Assembly: GCF_014023275.1 (NCBI RefSeq)
Contig: NZ_CP054698.1
Location: forward strand, 5,417,001-5,481,000
Direction of reading: 5' to 3'
Length of the DNA stretch: 64,000 bases
DNA from: Nostoc edaphicum CCNP1411
GTDB taxonomy: Bacteria > Cyanobacteriota > Cyanobacteriia > Cyanobacteriales > Nostocaceae
Position 1 is the stretch's first letter. Each line of letters begins with the position of its first letter. Shown here piece after piece: positions 43,649 through 53,542 of this stretch. The position numbers were made by a program, and so were the translations under genes. The notes under the pieces were generated by a model, which saw nothing but the letters and a program-made list of their open reading frames with translations, was not told the origin of the DNA and searched no databases.

Positions 43649-45037
43649 ATGTCTGCACTTAAACTGCCTAACGGCCCTCAAACTCACCCTTGGGTACAGA
43701 CGTATCAATGGCTTACTAATCCCTTAGAATACATCGAAGACTGTGCTAAACGCTATGGTGATATCTTCACTCTTCAGCTAGGACAAAATGTTGCTCCTCA
43801 AGTTTTCATTAGCAATCCTCAAGCGATTGGGCAGATTTTTACTACAGACCCAAAACAGTTAGACTCCGGTGAGTCAGCAGGGATTCAAGCGCCTTTATTA
43901 GGACGGCAATCGCTACTGGCGCTGGAAGGAAAGCCTCATCAACGACAACGAAAGCTATTGACACCACCCTTACATGGGGAACGAATGCTAGCTTATGGTG
44001 AATTAATCTGCAATATCACTGAGCAAGTAACTAATCAGTGGCAGGTTGGAGAAACCTTTGCAGTTCTGTCATCAATGCAAGCAATCTCTTTCCAAGTAAT
44101 TTTGAAGGCTGTATTTGGTCTGGAAGATGGGCCACGTTACGAGAAACTCAATGAATTCCTGATTACAATTCTGAATCCCAAAATCCCTATTTTAAGAACA
44201 GTTCTACTTCTTTTCCCATCACTGCGACAGGATTTAGGAGCGTGGAGTCCCTGGGGGAAATACTTGCGTTTACGGCAGCAAATTGATGAACTTATCTATG
44301 CCCAGATTCGCGATCGCAAAGCACAACCCGATCCATCTCGGACTGATATTCTATCTTTGATGATGGCTGCTCGTGATGAGGCGGGAGAGCCGATGACAGA
44401 CTTGGAATTACGTGATGAACTGATGACCCTATTGGTAGCGGGTCACGAAACTACTGCAACTTCCTTATCATGGGCACTGTACTGGATTCATCATCAGCCG
44501 CAGGTGCGGGAAAAACTGTTGCAAGAACTAGATAAGTTGGGTGAACAACCAGATGCAAATGCCATTTTCCGATTGCCTTATTTGAATGCTGTCTGTTCTG
44601 AAACCCTACGCCTTTACCCAGTAGCGGTATCGGGACTAAATCGATTGGTCAAATCACCACTACAAATTGGGGAATATAACTTTGAGCCTGGTACTTTGCT
44701 CATTCCCTCGATTTATTTGACCCATCATCGAGAAGATTTATATCCAGAGTCGAAGCAATTTAAGCCAGAGCGTTTTCTGGAACGGCAATTTTCTCCTTAT
44801 GAGTATTTACCCTTTGGTGGTGGGAACCGTCGCTGTATTGGAATGGCATTTGCCTTGTTTGAGATGAAACTGGTGTTGGCAAAAGTGCTATCTAACTGGG
44901 AGATGGAACTAGCTGATAGCAAACCAGTGCAGCCAGTACGTAAGGGTTTGCTATTTAGTCCAGCAGGTGGCGTAAAGATGGTGGTGAAGGGGAAACGCCA
45001 GCAAAATCAGGCAGTTCGGGAGACTAGTTTTGTTTAG
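43649..45037 (+). CDS. Cytochrome P450, CYP110-like
   Basis: A 462-residue soluble haem monooxygenase. I-helix LLVAGHETTATSLSW, K-helix ETLRLYP with the ExxR, and the haem loop FGGGNRRCIGMAFALFEMK (Cys ligand). No N-terminal anchor. The sequence pattern (LPNGPQTHPWVQTYQWLTNP start) is that of CYP110, the P450 family typical of Nostoc/Anabaena, where members oxidise fatty acids, alkanes or terpenes. Convergent with a GT1 gene 49 bases away. Confidence 0.92.
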   Translation: MSALKLPNGPQTHPWVQTYQWLTNPLEYIEDCAKRYGDIFTLQLGQNVAPQVFISNPQAIGQIFTTDPKQLDSGESAGIQAPLLGRQSLLALEGKPHQRQRKLLTPPLHGERMLAYGELICNITEQVTNQWQVGETFAVLSSMQAISFQVILKAVFGLEDGPRYEKLNEFLITILNPKIPILRTVLLLFPSLRQDLGAWSPWGKYLRLRQQIDELIYAQIRDRKAQPDPSRTDILSLMMAARDEAGEPMTDLELRDELMTLLVAGHETTATSLSWALYWIHHQPQVREKLLQELDKLGEQPDANAIFRLPYLNAVCSETLRLYPVAVSGLNRLVKSPLQIGEYNFEPGTLLIPSIYLTHHREDLYPESKQFKPERFLERQFSPYEYLPFGGGNRRCIGMAFALFEMKLVLAKVLSNWEMELADSKPVQPVRKGLLFSPAGGVKMVVKGKRQQNQAVRETSFV

Positions 45038-45086
45038 AAAGTTTGAAATAATATGAGATAGGGTGGGAGCGATCGCACATAGCTTC

Positions 45087-46367
45087 TTAGGCTCGATTAG
45101 ATAAAACAGGTTTACCACTAGATACTACCTGTTCGATAATATCAACCGCTCGACTCACTCCACCTGCTCTGTCTATGACTTCTTGCAATCTCAAAGCATT
45201 CTGTTTATAAGAATCTTTCGCTAGCACCTTTTGTATAGCAGTTCGCAACCGAGGAACACTCAATCGAGCCAGGGGAATCACTTCACCAGCGCCAGCCCAA
45301 GCTATACGTGCTGCTACTCCTGGCTGGTCATTAGCAATTGGTATTGCTACTATTGGTACTCCATTGTTTAGGGACTCTAAAGTAGTATTCATACCTGCGT
45401 GGGTAATGGTGAGATTCGCTTTTTGCAGCAATTCCAATTGGGGTGCATAACCAACAACTAGCGGATTTCCCGGCAAACTTCCCAGAGACTCTGGAGTTGC
45501 AGAACCACCTAACGAAATCACTAGTTGGGCATCCAAATCATTACAAGCTTCTGCAATAGACTTGAAAATTCCCAATAGGCGATTTTGTACAGTCCCCATT
45601 GAGGCGTAAATCAATCGTTGTCCGGTTAATTTTTCATAAGGGAAATCAGGAACTTCCCGACCAGTTGGACTATGATAAGGGCCTGTGAAATGGAAGCACT
45701 GGGGCAAATTTTCCCTTGGGAATTCCAATTGTGCAGGCTGTTGACTAATCTGAGCTAGTTGGGAATAGCGATCGTTAGAGCTAGACTGTGGGGGCAATTT
45801 CCACTCTTGGCGATACTGATTGATCACCTCTGTAATGGGTTTTACGGTGCGACTTAGCAATGTATAGCCGGCTCGGTTACGTAATCGCGCCCACCAGGCT
45901 GGATTGTAGCTCCAGGTTTTAAAATAAGGTGGGACGCTAGGTTCTCGATTCAGTACCACAGCACTGCAAACTGTAATAAAAGGAATGCCCAGAAATTCTG
46001 CAACAGAACCTCCCTCTGGTGAAACTTGATCTACTAAAAGTGCTTCCACACCTGCTTGCTTCACTGCCGATGGTGCATCTCTGAGCATAGCAGCCGCCTG
46101 ATCTTTGAGGAAGTTGACGGTATATTGCAGTGCGGCGAGTCCACTCAGTTTACCTAACTGAGTTATCGATTCAGCGATCGCTCCAGTAGGAAATTCAAAT
46201 TCACCAACAGCTTGGAATTCTAACTCTGCCGCTAGTGTCTTGGATTTAGCATCAAGTATACCGAATAAGGTGACGCGATGACCCCGCTTTTGAAGTTCTT
46301 TACCCAAGGGGAGCATAGTGTTGAGATGACCAGTTGTTGCTGGACAGATCAGCCCAAAATGAGTCAT
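45087..46367 (-). CDS. GT1-family UDP-glycosyltransferase (MGT/CrtX-like)
   Basis: A 426-residue GT-B enzyme. The N terminus is THFGLICPATTGHLNTMLPL; the C-terminal sugar-nucleotide site includes QRLIYASMGTVQNR, VVGYAPQLELLQKANLTITH and AGMNTTLESLNNGVPIVAIP, the usual UGT signature (HAGMNT...P). I preferred the ATG at 46367 (MTHFG); upstream residues look non-conserved. It probably glycosylates a lipid, carotenoid or macrolide-like acceptor. Faces the P450 gene convergently. Confidence 0.9.
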   Translation of the reverse strand: MTHFGLICPATTGHLNTMLPLGKELQKRGHRVTLFGILDAKSKTLAAELEFQAVGEFEFPTGAIAESITQLGKLSGLAALQYTVNFLKDQAAAMLRDAPSAVKQAGVEALLVDQVSPEGGSVAEFLGIPFITVCSAVVLNREPSVPPYFKTWSYNPAWWARLRNRAGYTLLSRTVKPITEVINQYRQEWKLPPQSSSNDRYSQLAQISQQPAQLEFPRENLPQCFHFTGPYHSPTGREVPDFPYEKLTGQRLIYASMGTVQNRLLGIFKSIAEACNDLDAQLVISLGGSATPESLGSLPGNPLVVGYAPQLELLQKANLTITHAGMNTTLESLNNGVPIVAIPIANDQPGVAARIAWAGAGEVIPLARLSVPRLRTAIQKVLAKDSYKQNALRLQEVIDRAGGVSRAVDIIEQVVSSGKPVLSNRA

Positions 46368-46454
46368 GACTACTGTTTCTGTATATTTACAATGATGTAT
46401 ACCAGAAAACAGGTAGATAGGCAAAGAAAAAAATTTTTGCTGAGTTACAAGTGC

Positions 46455-47261
46455 CTACTGGATTTTTAAGAACTTATCCAAAGCTGTAACTAGGCTAGGC
46501 GGCCAACGGCGGATATTTTTTACCCAGTCGATATCCTTGTAGCGGCTATCAAGTCCATAAGCTGCTACCCAGTTACTTTCCGCTTCACCTTGTTCTCCAT
46601 TTACCCAATATGCAGCGGTGAGGGCGGCACGCACATCAGCAAATTTGGAGTATTTACGGGCGATATTTCGCATTTCGCGGATTGCTTGCTCTTTTTTACC
46701 TGTTTCATAGAGAGCGAGAGCGTAATTGGCACGGGCGAAGGCAAAATTTGGCGCTATCTCATTTGATTTTTTGTAGTCTGCGATCGCATCTTCCCATTTT
46801 CCTAAACCTGTTTTGGCATTGCCGCGATTGTTATATGCCATCGCATCGTTAGGATCTAGTTCTAAGACATGATTATAATCTGCGATCGCATCATCCCATT
46901 TTCCCATTCCTTCTAACGCCGCCCCCCGATTCAAATATGGATCGGTGACATTCGGTGCTAATTCTATCGCTTTGTTATAATCTGCGATCGCTTCTTGCAA
47001 CTTATTCTGACTCACCCGCGAATTTCCCCGGTTACTCCACGCCCCCGCATTTGTCGGAAATTGCTCAATAATCTTTGTCCAGTAAGTTTCAGCTGTCGCA
47101 AAATCACCTTGATTCGTCGCTATAAACGCTTGATTTGCCCACTCATCACCTTGTTTTAACTGTTCTTCAGTAATGTTGGATGTTTGAGATTGTGCCATGA
47201 CTGGTGTACCCCAGCCAAACACAAGTAACAGACTGAGAAAAATACTAATCAACTTAATCAT
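46455..47261 (-). CDS. TPR-repeat protein with signal peptide
   Basis: A 268-residue exported protein. The signal peptide is about residues 1-23 (FLSLLLVFGWGTPVMAQS). Four or five TPR motifs follow (AWSNRGNSRVSQNKLQEAIAD, AYNNRGNAKTGLGKWEDAIAD and others), then a C-terminal helical domain (SNWVAAYGLDSRYKDIDWVK). Widely conserved in cyanobacteria; probably a lumenal or periplasmic scaffold. No specific function. Confidence 0.85.
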   Translation of the reverse strand: MIKLISIFLSLLLVFGWGTPVMAQSQTSNITEEQLKQGDEWANQAFIATNQGDFATAETYWTKIIEQFPTNAGAWSNRGNSRVSQNKLQEAIADYNKAIELAPNVTDPYLNRGAALEGMGKWDDAIADYNHVLELDPNDAMAYNNRGNAKTGLGKWEDAIADYKKSNEIAPNFAFARANYALALYETGKKEQAIREMRNIARKYSKFADVRAALTAAYWVNGEQGEAESNWVAAYGLDSRYKDIDWVKNIRRWPPSLVTALDKFLKIQ

Positions 47262-47284
47262 CTAGGTTTACCTAATTTGTTTTT

Positions 47285-47455
47285 TGTCATTTGTCATTTG
47301 TCATTTGTCATTGAGCATGGGGCAGAAGAATGGAGTTCAAAGGCTCATTAATGGAGTTCAAAGACTCATTTACAATCAATGCCCAATGCCCCATGCCCCA
47401 TGCCCCATGCCCAATGCCCCATGCCCCATGCCCAATGCCCCATGCCCATAATTAC
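47285..47455. repeat. Heptamer/octamer tandem repeats (TGTCATT and ATGCCCC)
   Basis: TTTGTCATTTGTCATTTGTC on the 5' side, a duplicated ATGGAGTTCAAAGRCTCATT (47331-47369), then repeated ATGCCCCATGCCCA. Non-coding filler between two minus-strand genes; the ruvB stop codon lies at its edge. Confidence 0.85.
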
Positions 47456-48552
47456 AATAATGACAACTGTTCATTAGGCGGCGTAAATCCCAAATGCTTG
47501 TATGCTGCCTTAGTCGCCATCCTGCCGCGATGAGTCCGAGTTAAATATCCAATCTGCATGAGGTAAGGTTCGTACACCTCTTCAATGGTTTGGGTATCTT
47601 CACCCGTCGTTGCTGCCATTGTTTCTAACCCCACTGGCCCACCATTAAATTGTTCAATTATCACACTCAGCATTTGGCGATCTGTCCAATCTAAACCGCA
47701 GGGATCTACTTGGAATAGTTGCAATGCTTCAGATGCAATGCTTTCATTAATCTCGCCAGATATTTTTACCTCAGCATAATCACGCACTCGCTTAAGTAGC
47801 CTATTGGCAATCCGTGGCGTTCCGCGTGACCGACGGGCAATTTCTGCGGCACCATCTTCTGTAACAGGGGTTTTAAGTAATTGAGCAGTTCGCAGTACAA
47901 TTTTAGTCAGTTCATCAACTTCGTAAAATCGGAGTTTTTGAATCAAACCGAAGCGATCGCGCAGTGGTGAAGTTAAAGCACCTACACGCGTTGTAGCCCC
48001 TACTAGGGTAAACTTTGACAGCGGCAAACTTCTAATACGAGCGCTGGAACCCTTCCCGATAGTAATATCTAAACGATAATCTTCCATCGCCGGATAGAGA
48101 ATTTCCTCCGTCATCCGCGAGAGGCGATGAATTTCATCCACAAATAAAATATCCCCTGGCTTAAGATTTACCAGTAGCCCGACAATATCTCGTGGACGTT
48201 CTAGGGCTGGCGCACTGGTAATTTTGTAATTTACCCCCATTTCCGATGCTAAAATCATTGCCATTGTGGTTTTGCCCAATCCCGGCGGCCCGTAAAGTAG
48301 CAAGTGATCCAGTACCTCACCACGAGACTTGGCTGCTTTGATGGCAATATCTAGCACATCCTTTAAATCTTTTTGCCCAATGTAATCGGCAAATCGCTGC
48401 GGTCGAATACCCTCTTCTTGCTTATCTTGTTCATCAATAGCAGCTTCGGGTTGCAAAATATTGTCTGTGGATGGTGCTTTCGCCGACTCTCGACGCTGCT
48501 TTGGTTCTCCGTTGGGTTCTGGAGGCTGTTTTTTCGAGGAGATTATCGCCAT
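47452..48552 (-). CDS. ruvB: Holliday junction branch-migration helicase subunit RuvB
   Basis: A 366-residue AAA+ motor acting with Ruv[20 protein letters not shown], Walker [16 protein letters not shown], Walker [14 protein letters not shown], sensor [14 protein letters not shown] with RDRFGL, and the C-terminal winged helix [20 protein letters not shown] and [12 protein letters not shown] are present. The first 45 residues are a polar extension usual in cyanobacteria. Confidence 0.97.
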   Translation of the reverse strand: MAIISSKKQPPEPNGEPKQRRESAKAPSTDNILQPEAAIDEQDKQEEGIRPQRFADYIGQKDLKDVLDIAIKAAKSRGEVLDHLLLYGPPGLGKTTMAMILASEMGVNYKITSAPALERPRDIVGLLVNLKPGDILFVDEIHRLSRMTEEILYPAMEDYRLDITIGKGSSARIRSLPLSKFTLVGATTRVGALTSPLRDRFGLIQKLRFYEVDELTKIVLRTAQLLKTPVTEDGAAEIARRSRGTPRIANRLLKRVRDYAEVKISGEINESIASEALQLFQVDPCGLDWTDRQMLSVIIEQFNGGPVGLETMAATTGEDTQTIEEVYEPYLMQIGYLTRTHRGRMATKAAYKHLGFTPPNEQLSLL

Positions 48553-48784
48553 AATTCAGCTATCTACTTTATAAGGGACTAGGGAGTGGGGGCAGGGAGC
48601 AGGGGAAGCAGGGGAGGCAGGGGAGGTAGGGGAGGTAGAGAAACAAAGAAGAACCAATGCCCAATGCCCCATGCCCCATGCCCCATGCCCCATGCCCCAT
48701 TCCTGTGAAAATTTTCGTTTGGAAATACCCGCGCCAATTTAAAATTTAAATTCCGGTCAATTACCCAGAAGTACAAAAGTTATT
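48553..48784. repeat. G-rich and heptamer repeats between divergent ruvB and hisF
   Basis: GGGGGCAGGGAGCAGGGGA-type and GGGGAGGTAGGGGAGGTAG runs, then ATGCCCCATGCCCC units. The hisF promoter must lie in the 80 AT-rich bases to the right. Confidence 0.75.
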
Positions 48785-49558
48785 ATGTTATCTAAAAGAA
48801 TCTTACCGTGCTTAGATGTGAAGGCGGGACGGGTTGTAAAAGGAGTTAACTTTGTCAATCTCCAAGATGCAGGCGATCCGGTAGAGCTGGCCAAGGTTTA
48901 CAACGAAGCCGGTGCTGATGAGTTAGTATTTCTGGATATTACAGCTACTCATGAAGACCGAGCTACAATTTTAGATGTGGTCTACCGAACTGCTGAACAG
49001 GTCTTTATTCCATTGACTGTGGGTGGTGGTATCCAATCCTTAGAAAATGTTAAAGCTTTGTTACGAGCGGGCGCAGATAAGGTTAGTATTAATTCTGCGG
49101 CGGTGCGTGATCCAGACTTGATTAATCGGGCCAGCGATCGCTTTGGTAATCAGTGCATAGTTGTTGCAATTGATGCCAGACGCAGAAATAACCCGGAAAA
49201 TCCAGGTTGGGATGTGTATGTGCGGGGTGGCAGGGAAAACACAGGCTTAGATGCTCTACTTTGGGCACAAGAAGTTGAAAAACGGGGGGCCGGAGAACTG
49301 CTAGTTACAAGTATGGATGCTGATGGAACCCAAGCTGGGTATGACATCGAGATTACACGAGCGATCGCCGATGCTGTAGAAATTCCAGTCATTGCTTCTG
49401 GTGGTGCAGGTAATTGTGAACATATCTACACTGCCCTAACTGAAGGCAAAGCGGAAGCGGCATTACTCGCATCCCTGTTACATTACGGACAACTAAGCGT
49501 AGCAGAAATTAAAAATTACTTGCGCGATCGCAATGTGCCAGTCAGACTAATCTCCTGA
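48785..49558 (+). CDS. hisF: Imidazole glycerol phosphate synthase cyclase subunit HisF
   Basis: A 257-residue TIM barrel of histidine synthesis. [19 protein letters not shown] (catalytic Asp), [52 protein letters not shown] (second catalytic Asp) and [10 protein letters not shown] are all intact. It works with HisH to close the imidazole ring. Monocistronic here. Confidence 0.97.
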   Translation: MLSKRILPCLDVKAGRVVKGVNFVNLQDAGDPVELAKVYNEAGADELVFLDITATHEDRATILDVVYRTAEQVFIPLTVGGGIQSLENVKALLRAGADKVSINSAAVRDPDLINRASDRFGNQCIVVAIDARRRNNPENPGWDVYVRGGRENTGLDALLWAQEVEKRGAGELLVTSMDADGTQAGYDIEITRAIADAVEIPVIASGGAGNCEHIYTALTEGKAEAALLASLLHYGQLSVAEIKNYLRDRNVPVRLIS

Positions 49559-49657
49559 ACCGCCATTTAGCATTTAATGACATCTATCTGAGGTTAGACA
49601 CACTTCCCTGAAAGGGTGTTAATATTATTTTACAAGTATTAACAAATATTAAAAAAT

Positions 49658-49849
49658 ATGTTGCTTCCTATTTTACTTTTTGATGTAGCCCTGGTAGCGT
49701 GGTCGCTGCACTTAATGGAAAGAGCCTACGAGAGTAAAGAATTTTCTCTCATGTTGGCTGGTACATTGGTTGCTTTGGCTGCTGCTGCCATGTTAGTAGT
49801 TTACTTTTTGATGGGGCACTGTATGACTTATTTGTTGCAAGTGTCGTAG
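49658..49849 (+). CDS. Small conserved hypothetical membrane protein
   Basis: 63 residues with two hydrophobic helices (LLPILLFDVALVAWSLHLM and LAGTLVALAAAAMLVVYFLM) separated by ERAYESKEF. I do not recognise a named family. AT-rich upstream region without a clear RBS; the helix-loop-helix layout supports a real gene. Confidence 0.55.
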   Translation: MLLPILLFDVALVAWSLHLMERAYESKEFSLMLAGTLVALAAAAMLVVYFLMGHCMTYLLQVS

Positions 49850-49946
49850 TGAGTGTTAGGTGCTTGATGAGATATTTAAAATTTAGTTTCCATAAAAAGC
49901 TTGACAAAGTACTAATAATTAAGCCATTATGTATAATGGATTTTAA

Positions 49947-50019
49947 GGGGTTATAGCGCAGTTGGTAGCGCACCTCAATGGCATTGAGGGGGTCAGCGGT
50001 TCGAATCCGCTTAGCTCCA
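49947..50019 (+). tRNA. tRNA-Ala (anticodon GGC)
   Basis: 73 nucleotides. Acceptor GGGGTTA pairs with TAGCTCC, D-arm GCGC-AGTTGGTA-GCGC, anticodon stem CCTCA/TGAGG with loop ATGGCAT (anticodon GGC at 49980-49982), T-arm with GGTTCGAATCC, discriminator A. No encoded CCA. Unlinked to rRNA. Confidence 0.96.
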
Positions 50020-50058
50020 TTCTTCACACCTTAAACCTCTCTGTTAATTGATGAGAGT

Positions 50059-50097
50059 GGAAGCATAAGTTTTTCGTATAGAAAAACTTATGCTTCC
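50059..50097. terminator. Strong 17-bp stem-loop downstream of tRNA-Ala
   Basis: GGAAGCATAAGTTTTTC, loop GTATA, GAAAAACTTATGCTTCC: a perfect 17-bp stem, followed by AGCTTTTTG. Most likely a transcription terminator for the tRNA, or an insertion-derived hairpin. Confidence 0.75.
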
Positions 50098-50181
50098 AGC
50101 TTTTTGACTTGACAAAAATGCCATAAAGTCATGACTACTTTGTTATATGATCTACGCTAAATCACCCATAATAAACAGCTT

Positions 50182-50228
50182 GTAGTGGGGACTTCAGTCC
50201 CCAAAGCCAGGACTAAAGTCCTCACTAC
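50182..50228. repeat. Hairpin repeat, GTAGTGGGGACTTCAGTCC type
   Basis: GTAGTGGGGACTTCAGTCC is mirrored by GGACTAAAGTCCTCACTAC; 47 bases, a dispersed cyanobacterial hairpin element. A related copy lies at 37832-37887. Confidence 0.8.
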
Positions 50229-50325
50229 GAACATTTTTATTGAGCTTGATTAACCGGACATGATATTACATAAATTTAACACCTTGAATGTACTCACAAG
50301 GTGCGTTACCTTTCACCAAAGCATT

Positions 50326-53217
50326 CTACGACTTCTTCACCGCCGGATACTGTTTCAATACCTGCTGCAAATATTGCCCAGTATAAGACCTGGGATTTTT
50401 TGCAACTTCCTCCGGTGTCCCCACAGCAATCAATTCTCCGCCTTTGTCGCCACCTTCTGGCCCCAAATCTATCACCCAGTCAGAACAACGAATTACATCT
50501 AAGTTGTGTTCAATTACTAATATTGAATTGCCTTTATCTACCAATCGTTGCAACACATCTAACAATTTGTGGACATCGTAAAAAGATAACCCTGTTGTCG
50601 GTTCATCTATTAAATAAAGTGTCTTCCCTGTGGCGCGTCGAGATAGTTCTGTTGCCAATTTTACCCGCTGCGCTTCACCACCTGATAAGGTAGTCGCAGG
50701 TTGTCCTAGTTGGACATAACCCAACCCGACATCAAATAAAGTTTGCAAACGCGCGATCGCTTTGGGGATATTCTGGAAAAAGTCTAAACTCTCCTCAACT
50801 GTCATTCTCAGTACATCAGAGATTGACTTATCTTTGTACTTAACTTGCAAAGTCTCGCGGTTGTATCTTGCACCTTTACAGATTTCGCATTGCACGTAAA
50901 CATCAGGGAGAAAGTTCATTTCAATAACATTCACACCCTGGCCGCTACAAGCTTCGCAACGTCCACCTTTAACGTTGAAAGAAAATTGTCCGGGTTTGTA
51001 ACCCCTAGCTTTGGCTTCTACTGTTTGGGAAAATACATCCCGAATGGCATCAAAAATTCCTGTGTAAGTTGCAGGGTTAGAACGTGGTGTGCGTCCAATA
51101 GGGGATTGATCGATAACGATCGCTTTATCAATCGCGTTTAATCCCTGAATTTTATCCAAATGTCTTGGTAAAGGAACTTTCTTTGTTAAATGGTGTTGCA
51201 GAGATGGGTACAGTAATTCATTAATCAGGGTAGATTTGCCAGAACCAGACACACCAGTAATGGAGACAAGCTTACCTAGTGGAATGTCTACATCTATATT
51301 TTGTAAATTGTTGCGATGGGCATTTTTAATTCCCAAACTACGCCCATTTCCTTCTCGGCGTTCTGCGGGTGTGGTAATTACTCGCCTTCCTGATAAATAT
51401 GCACCCGTCAAAGAATCTTCTGCTGCTAACAACGTCTGAAAATCACCTTGGGCGATAATATTTCCGCCGTGGATTCCTGCACCAGGGCCAATATCAACTA
51501 TATAGTTAGCGGCACGAATTGTTTCTTCATCGTGTTCAACGACAATTAATGTATTACCCAAATCGCGCAACTTAGTTAAAGTTTTGAGCAACCTGCCATT
51601 ATCTCGTTGATGCAAACCAATACTCGGTTCATCTAAGACATAGAGAACTCCCGTTAAACCAGAACCAATTTGCGTTGCTAGACGAATCCGTTGGGCTTCG
51701 CCACCAGAAAGCGTCATGGCTGGACGGTCAAGGGTAAGATAATCTAAACCGACATCTAACAAAAATTGCAATCTAGCTTTGATTTCTCTCAAGACTAAAT
51801 CAGCAATTTGTAACTGGCGATCGCTCAATTTAAATTGCTCAATTCTCTCTCGACAATCCCGAATTGAGACGCTAGTTAATTCTAAAATTCCATATTGACC
51901 CAACTTCACCGCCAAAGCTTCCGGTTTTAACCGTTTTCCATGACACACTTCACAAGGTTGATCAATTAAATACTGCTCTAATTTTTGCTTAACTAATTCC
52001 GAACCACCCTCATACTGCCGTTGCAAAATTGGAATAGCACCTTTAAAACTCTGCTTTCTTTGTGCTTCTGCGGCTCGTTCATCTTTCTCGCCAAACAAAA
52101 TAATTTGCTGCTGTTCTTCTGTCAGCTTGCTCCAATTTGTTTGTAATTCAAACCCATAAATCTGTCCGACGCTATAGAGTAATTCCAGATAATAAGAATT
52201 ATCTTTTTCTGACCAAGGCGCGATCGCAGCATAAACCGGCGCTTCCCAGTCAGGTACGATCAAATCTGGCGCAAATCTCCTTAAAGTCCCGATGCCGTGA
52301 CAGTGCGGACAAGCACCATAAGGCGAGTTAAAGGAGAACAATCGCGGCGATAGTTCCTCCATTACCGCGCCATGTTCTGGACAAGCAAAGTTTTCCGAAA
52401 ATACTAATTCTTCTTCCTTTTCTTGTCCGTCGTCACCAAGCAGACTCACCAGAATGGCTGCAATACCACCCGATTGCTTGAGACACGTAGACAGGGAATC
52501 AACCAAACGCTCCTGAATATCAGCCTTTTTCACCAAGCGGTCAATTACCACTTCGATGGTGTGGGTAAAATTTTTATCCAATTCAATTGAATCTGACAGT
52601 TCGCGGATCTCGCCATTGATTCGCACGCGGACAAAACCTTGAGAAGCAAGACTTGACAAAAGCTTACGATGTGTGCCTTTTTTCCCACGGACAACGGGTG
52701 CAAGAATTTGGAAGCGGGTGCGATCTGGTAATTCCATGATGCGATCGCACATCTCATCGATTGTCTGGGGTGCAATACAGCGATCGCATATCGGACAATG
52801 GGGTTCGCCAGCCCGACCAAACAACAGCCGCAAATAGTCGTAAATCTCTGTCACCGTACCCACAGTGGAACGGGGGTTATGAGACGTTGATTTTTGGTCA
52901 ATAGAAATTGCTGGACTTAAACCTTCAATCGCTTCCACATCCGGCTTATCCAACTGTCCTAAAAATTGCCGTGCGTAGGCGCTGAGGGATTCCACATACC
53001 GACGTTGCCCTTCAGCGAAAATGGTATCAAATGCTAGGGAAGACTTACCAGAGCCAGAAACGCCAGTAAATACAATTAGGCGATCGCGTGGCAATTCCAA
53101 GTCAATATTTTTCAGATTATGCTGCCTAGCACCCCGAATCCGAATGGTATTCTGGCTGTTGTGGCTGGGGTACGGAAGATGTCCATTCAAGGATGCTGCT
53201 AGCTGTTGGTCTGACAT
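50326..53217 (-). CDS. uvrA: Excinuclease ABC subunit A
   Basis: A 963-residue damage-recognition ATPase of nucleotide excision repair. Two ABC modules: Walker A FTGVSGSGKSSLAFDT and SITGVSGSGKSTLINELL; signatures TLSGGEAQRIRLATQ and TLSGGEAQRVKLATE; zinc modules CPICDRC, CEVCHGKRL and CEACSGQGVNVIEM with CEICKGARY. Length is normal. Acts with UvrB/UvrC, not present in this window. HIP1 sites are frequent in it. Confidence 0.97.
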   Translation of the reverse strand: MSDQQLAASLNGHLPYPSHNSQNTIRIRGARQHNLKNIDLELPRDRLIVFTGVSGSGKSSLAFDTIFAEGQRRYVESLSAYARQFLGQLDKPDVEAIEGLSPAISIDQKSTSHNPRSTVGTVTEIYDYLRLLFGRAGEPHCPICDRCIAPQTIDEMCDRIMELPDRTRFQILAPVVRGKKGTHRKLLSSLASQGFVRVRINGEIRELSDSIELDKNFTHTIEVVIDRLVKKADIQERLVDSLSTCLKQSGGIAAILVSLLGDDGQEKEEELVFSENFACPEHGAVMEELSPRLFSFNSPYGACPHCHGIGTLRRFAPDLIVPDWEAPVYAAIAPWSEKDNSYYLELLYSVGQIYGFELQTNWSKLTEEQQQIILFGEKDERAAEAQRKQSFKGAIPILQRQYEGGSELVKQKLEQYLIDQPCEVCHGKRLKPEALAVKLGQYGILELTSVSIRDCRERIEQFKLSDRQLQIADLVLREIKARLQFLLDVGLDYLTLDRPAMTLSGGEAQRIRLATQIGSGLTGVLYVLDEPSIGLHQRDNGRLLKTLTKLRDLGNTLIVVEHDEETIRAANYIVDIGPGAGIHGGNIIAQGDFQTLLAAEDSLTGAYLSGRRVITTPAERREGNGRSLGIKNAHRNNLQNIDVDIPLGKLVSITGVSGSGKSTLINELLYPSLQHHLTKKVPLPRHLDKIQGLNAIDKAIVIDQSPIGRTPRSNPATYTGIFDAIRDVFSQTVEAKARGYKPGQFSFNVKGGRCEACSGQGVNVIEMNFLPDVYVQCEICKGARYNRETLQVKYKDKSISDVLRMTVEESLDFFQNIPKAIARLQTLFDVGLGYVQLGQPATTLSGGEAQRVKLATELSRRATGKTLYLIDEPTTGLSFYDVHKLLDVLQRLVDKGNSILVIEHNLDVIRCSDWVIDLGPEGGDKGGELIAVGTPEEVAKNPRSYTGQYLQQVLKQYPAVKKS

Positions 53218-53346
53218 ATTGGGCGGCGAAGAAGGAGTTTCTTATGAAACAGTCCTTAATAATACTATCTTTAATCAGTTTATAGTAGAACAATCGTACT
53301 GTTTTAATTAGTTATCATTCCAGATTCATGCCGCAGACATCCTTAA

Positions 53347-53482
53347 CGCGATGTGCAACTTATCCTTAGAACCCCACTTCCATTCCTCCCCCCCCACAGG
53401 AAGAGAGGCTTTGATTCTTGCTCCCCTTCCCTTGTAGGGAAGGGGTTGGGGGTTAGGTCTGAGAGAAAGTTGCACACGGCGT
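53347..53482. mobile_element. MITE with GATGTGCAACTT-type ends
   Basis: Inverted ends CGATGTGCAACTT and AAGTTGCACACGG, possibly flanked by the direct repeat TCCTTAA (53340-53346 and 53483-53489). The interior is a C-rich/G-rich hairpin. It lies just upstream of the Uma2-type gene. Confidence 0.65.
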
Positions 53483-53542
53483 TCCTTAAGAGTCTGCTAA
53501 TTTGGAAGCATCCCGATTAAATATCCTTCTGAGGGCGAAGCT

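Noticed and set aside
53347..53482. Regulatory hairpin controlling the Uma2 gene
   Set aside because: Inverted ends and a possible direct repeat fit a MITE, and the gap to the gene is filled by ordinary leader sequence.
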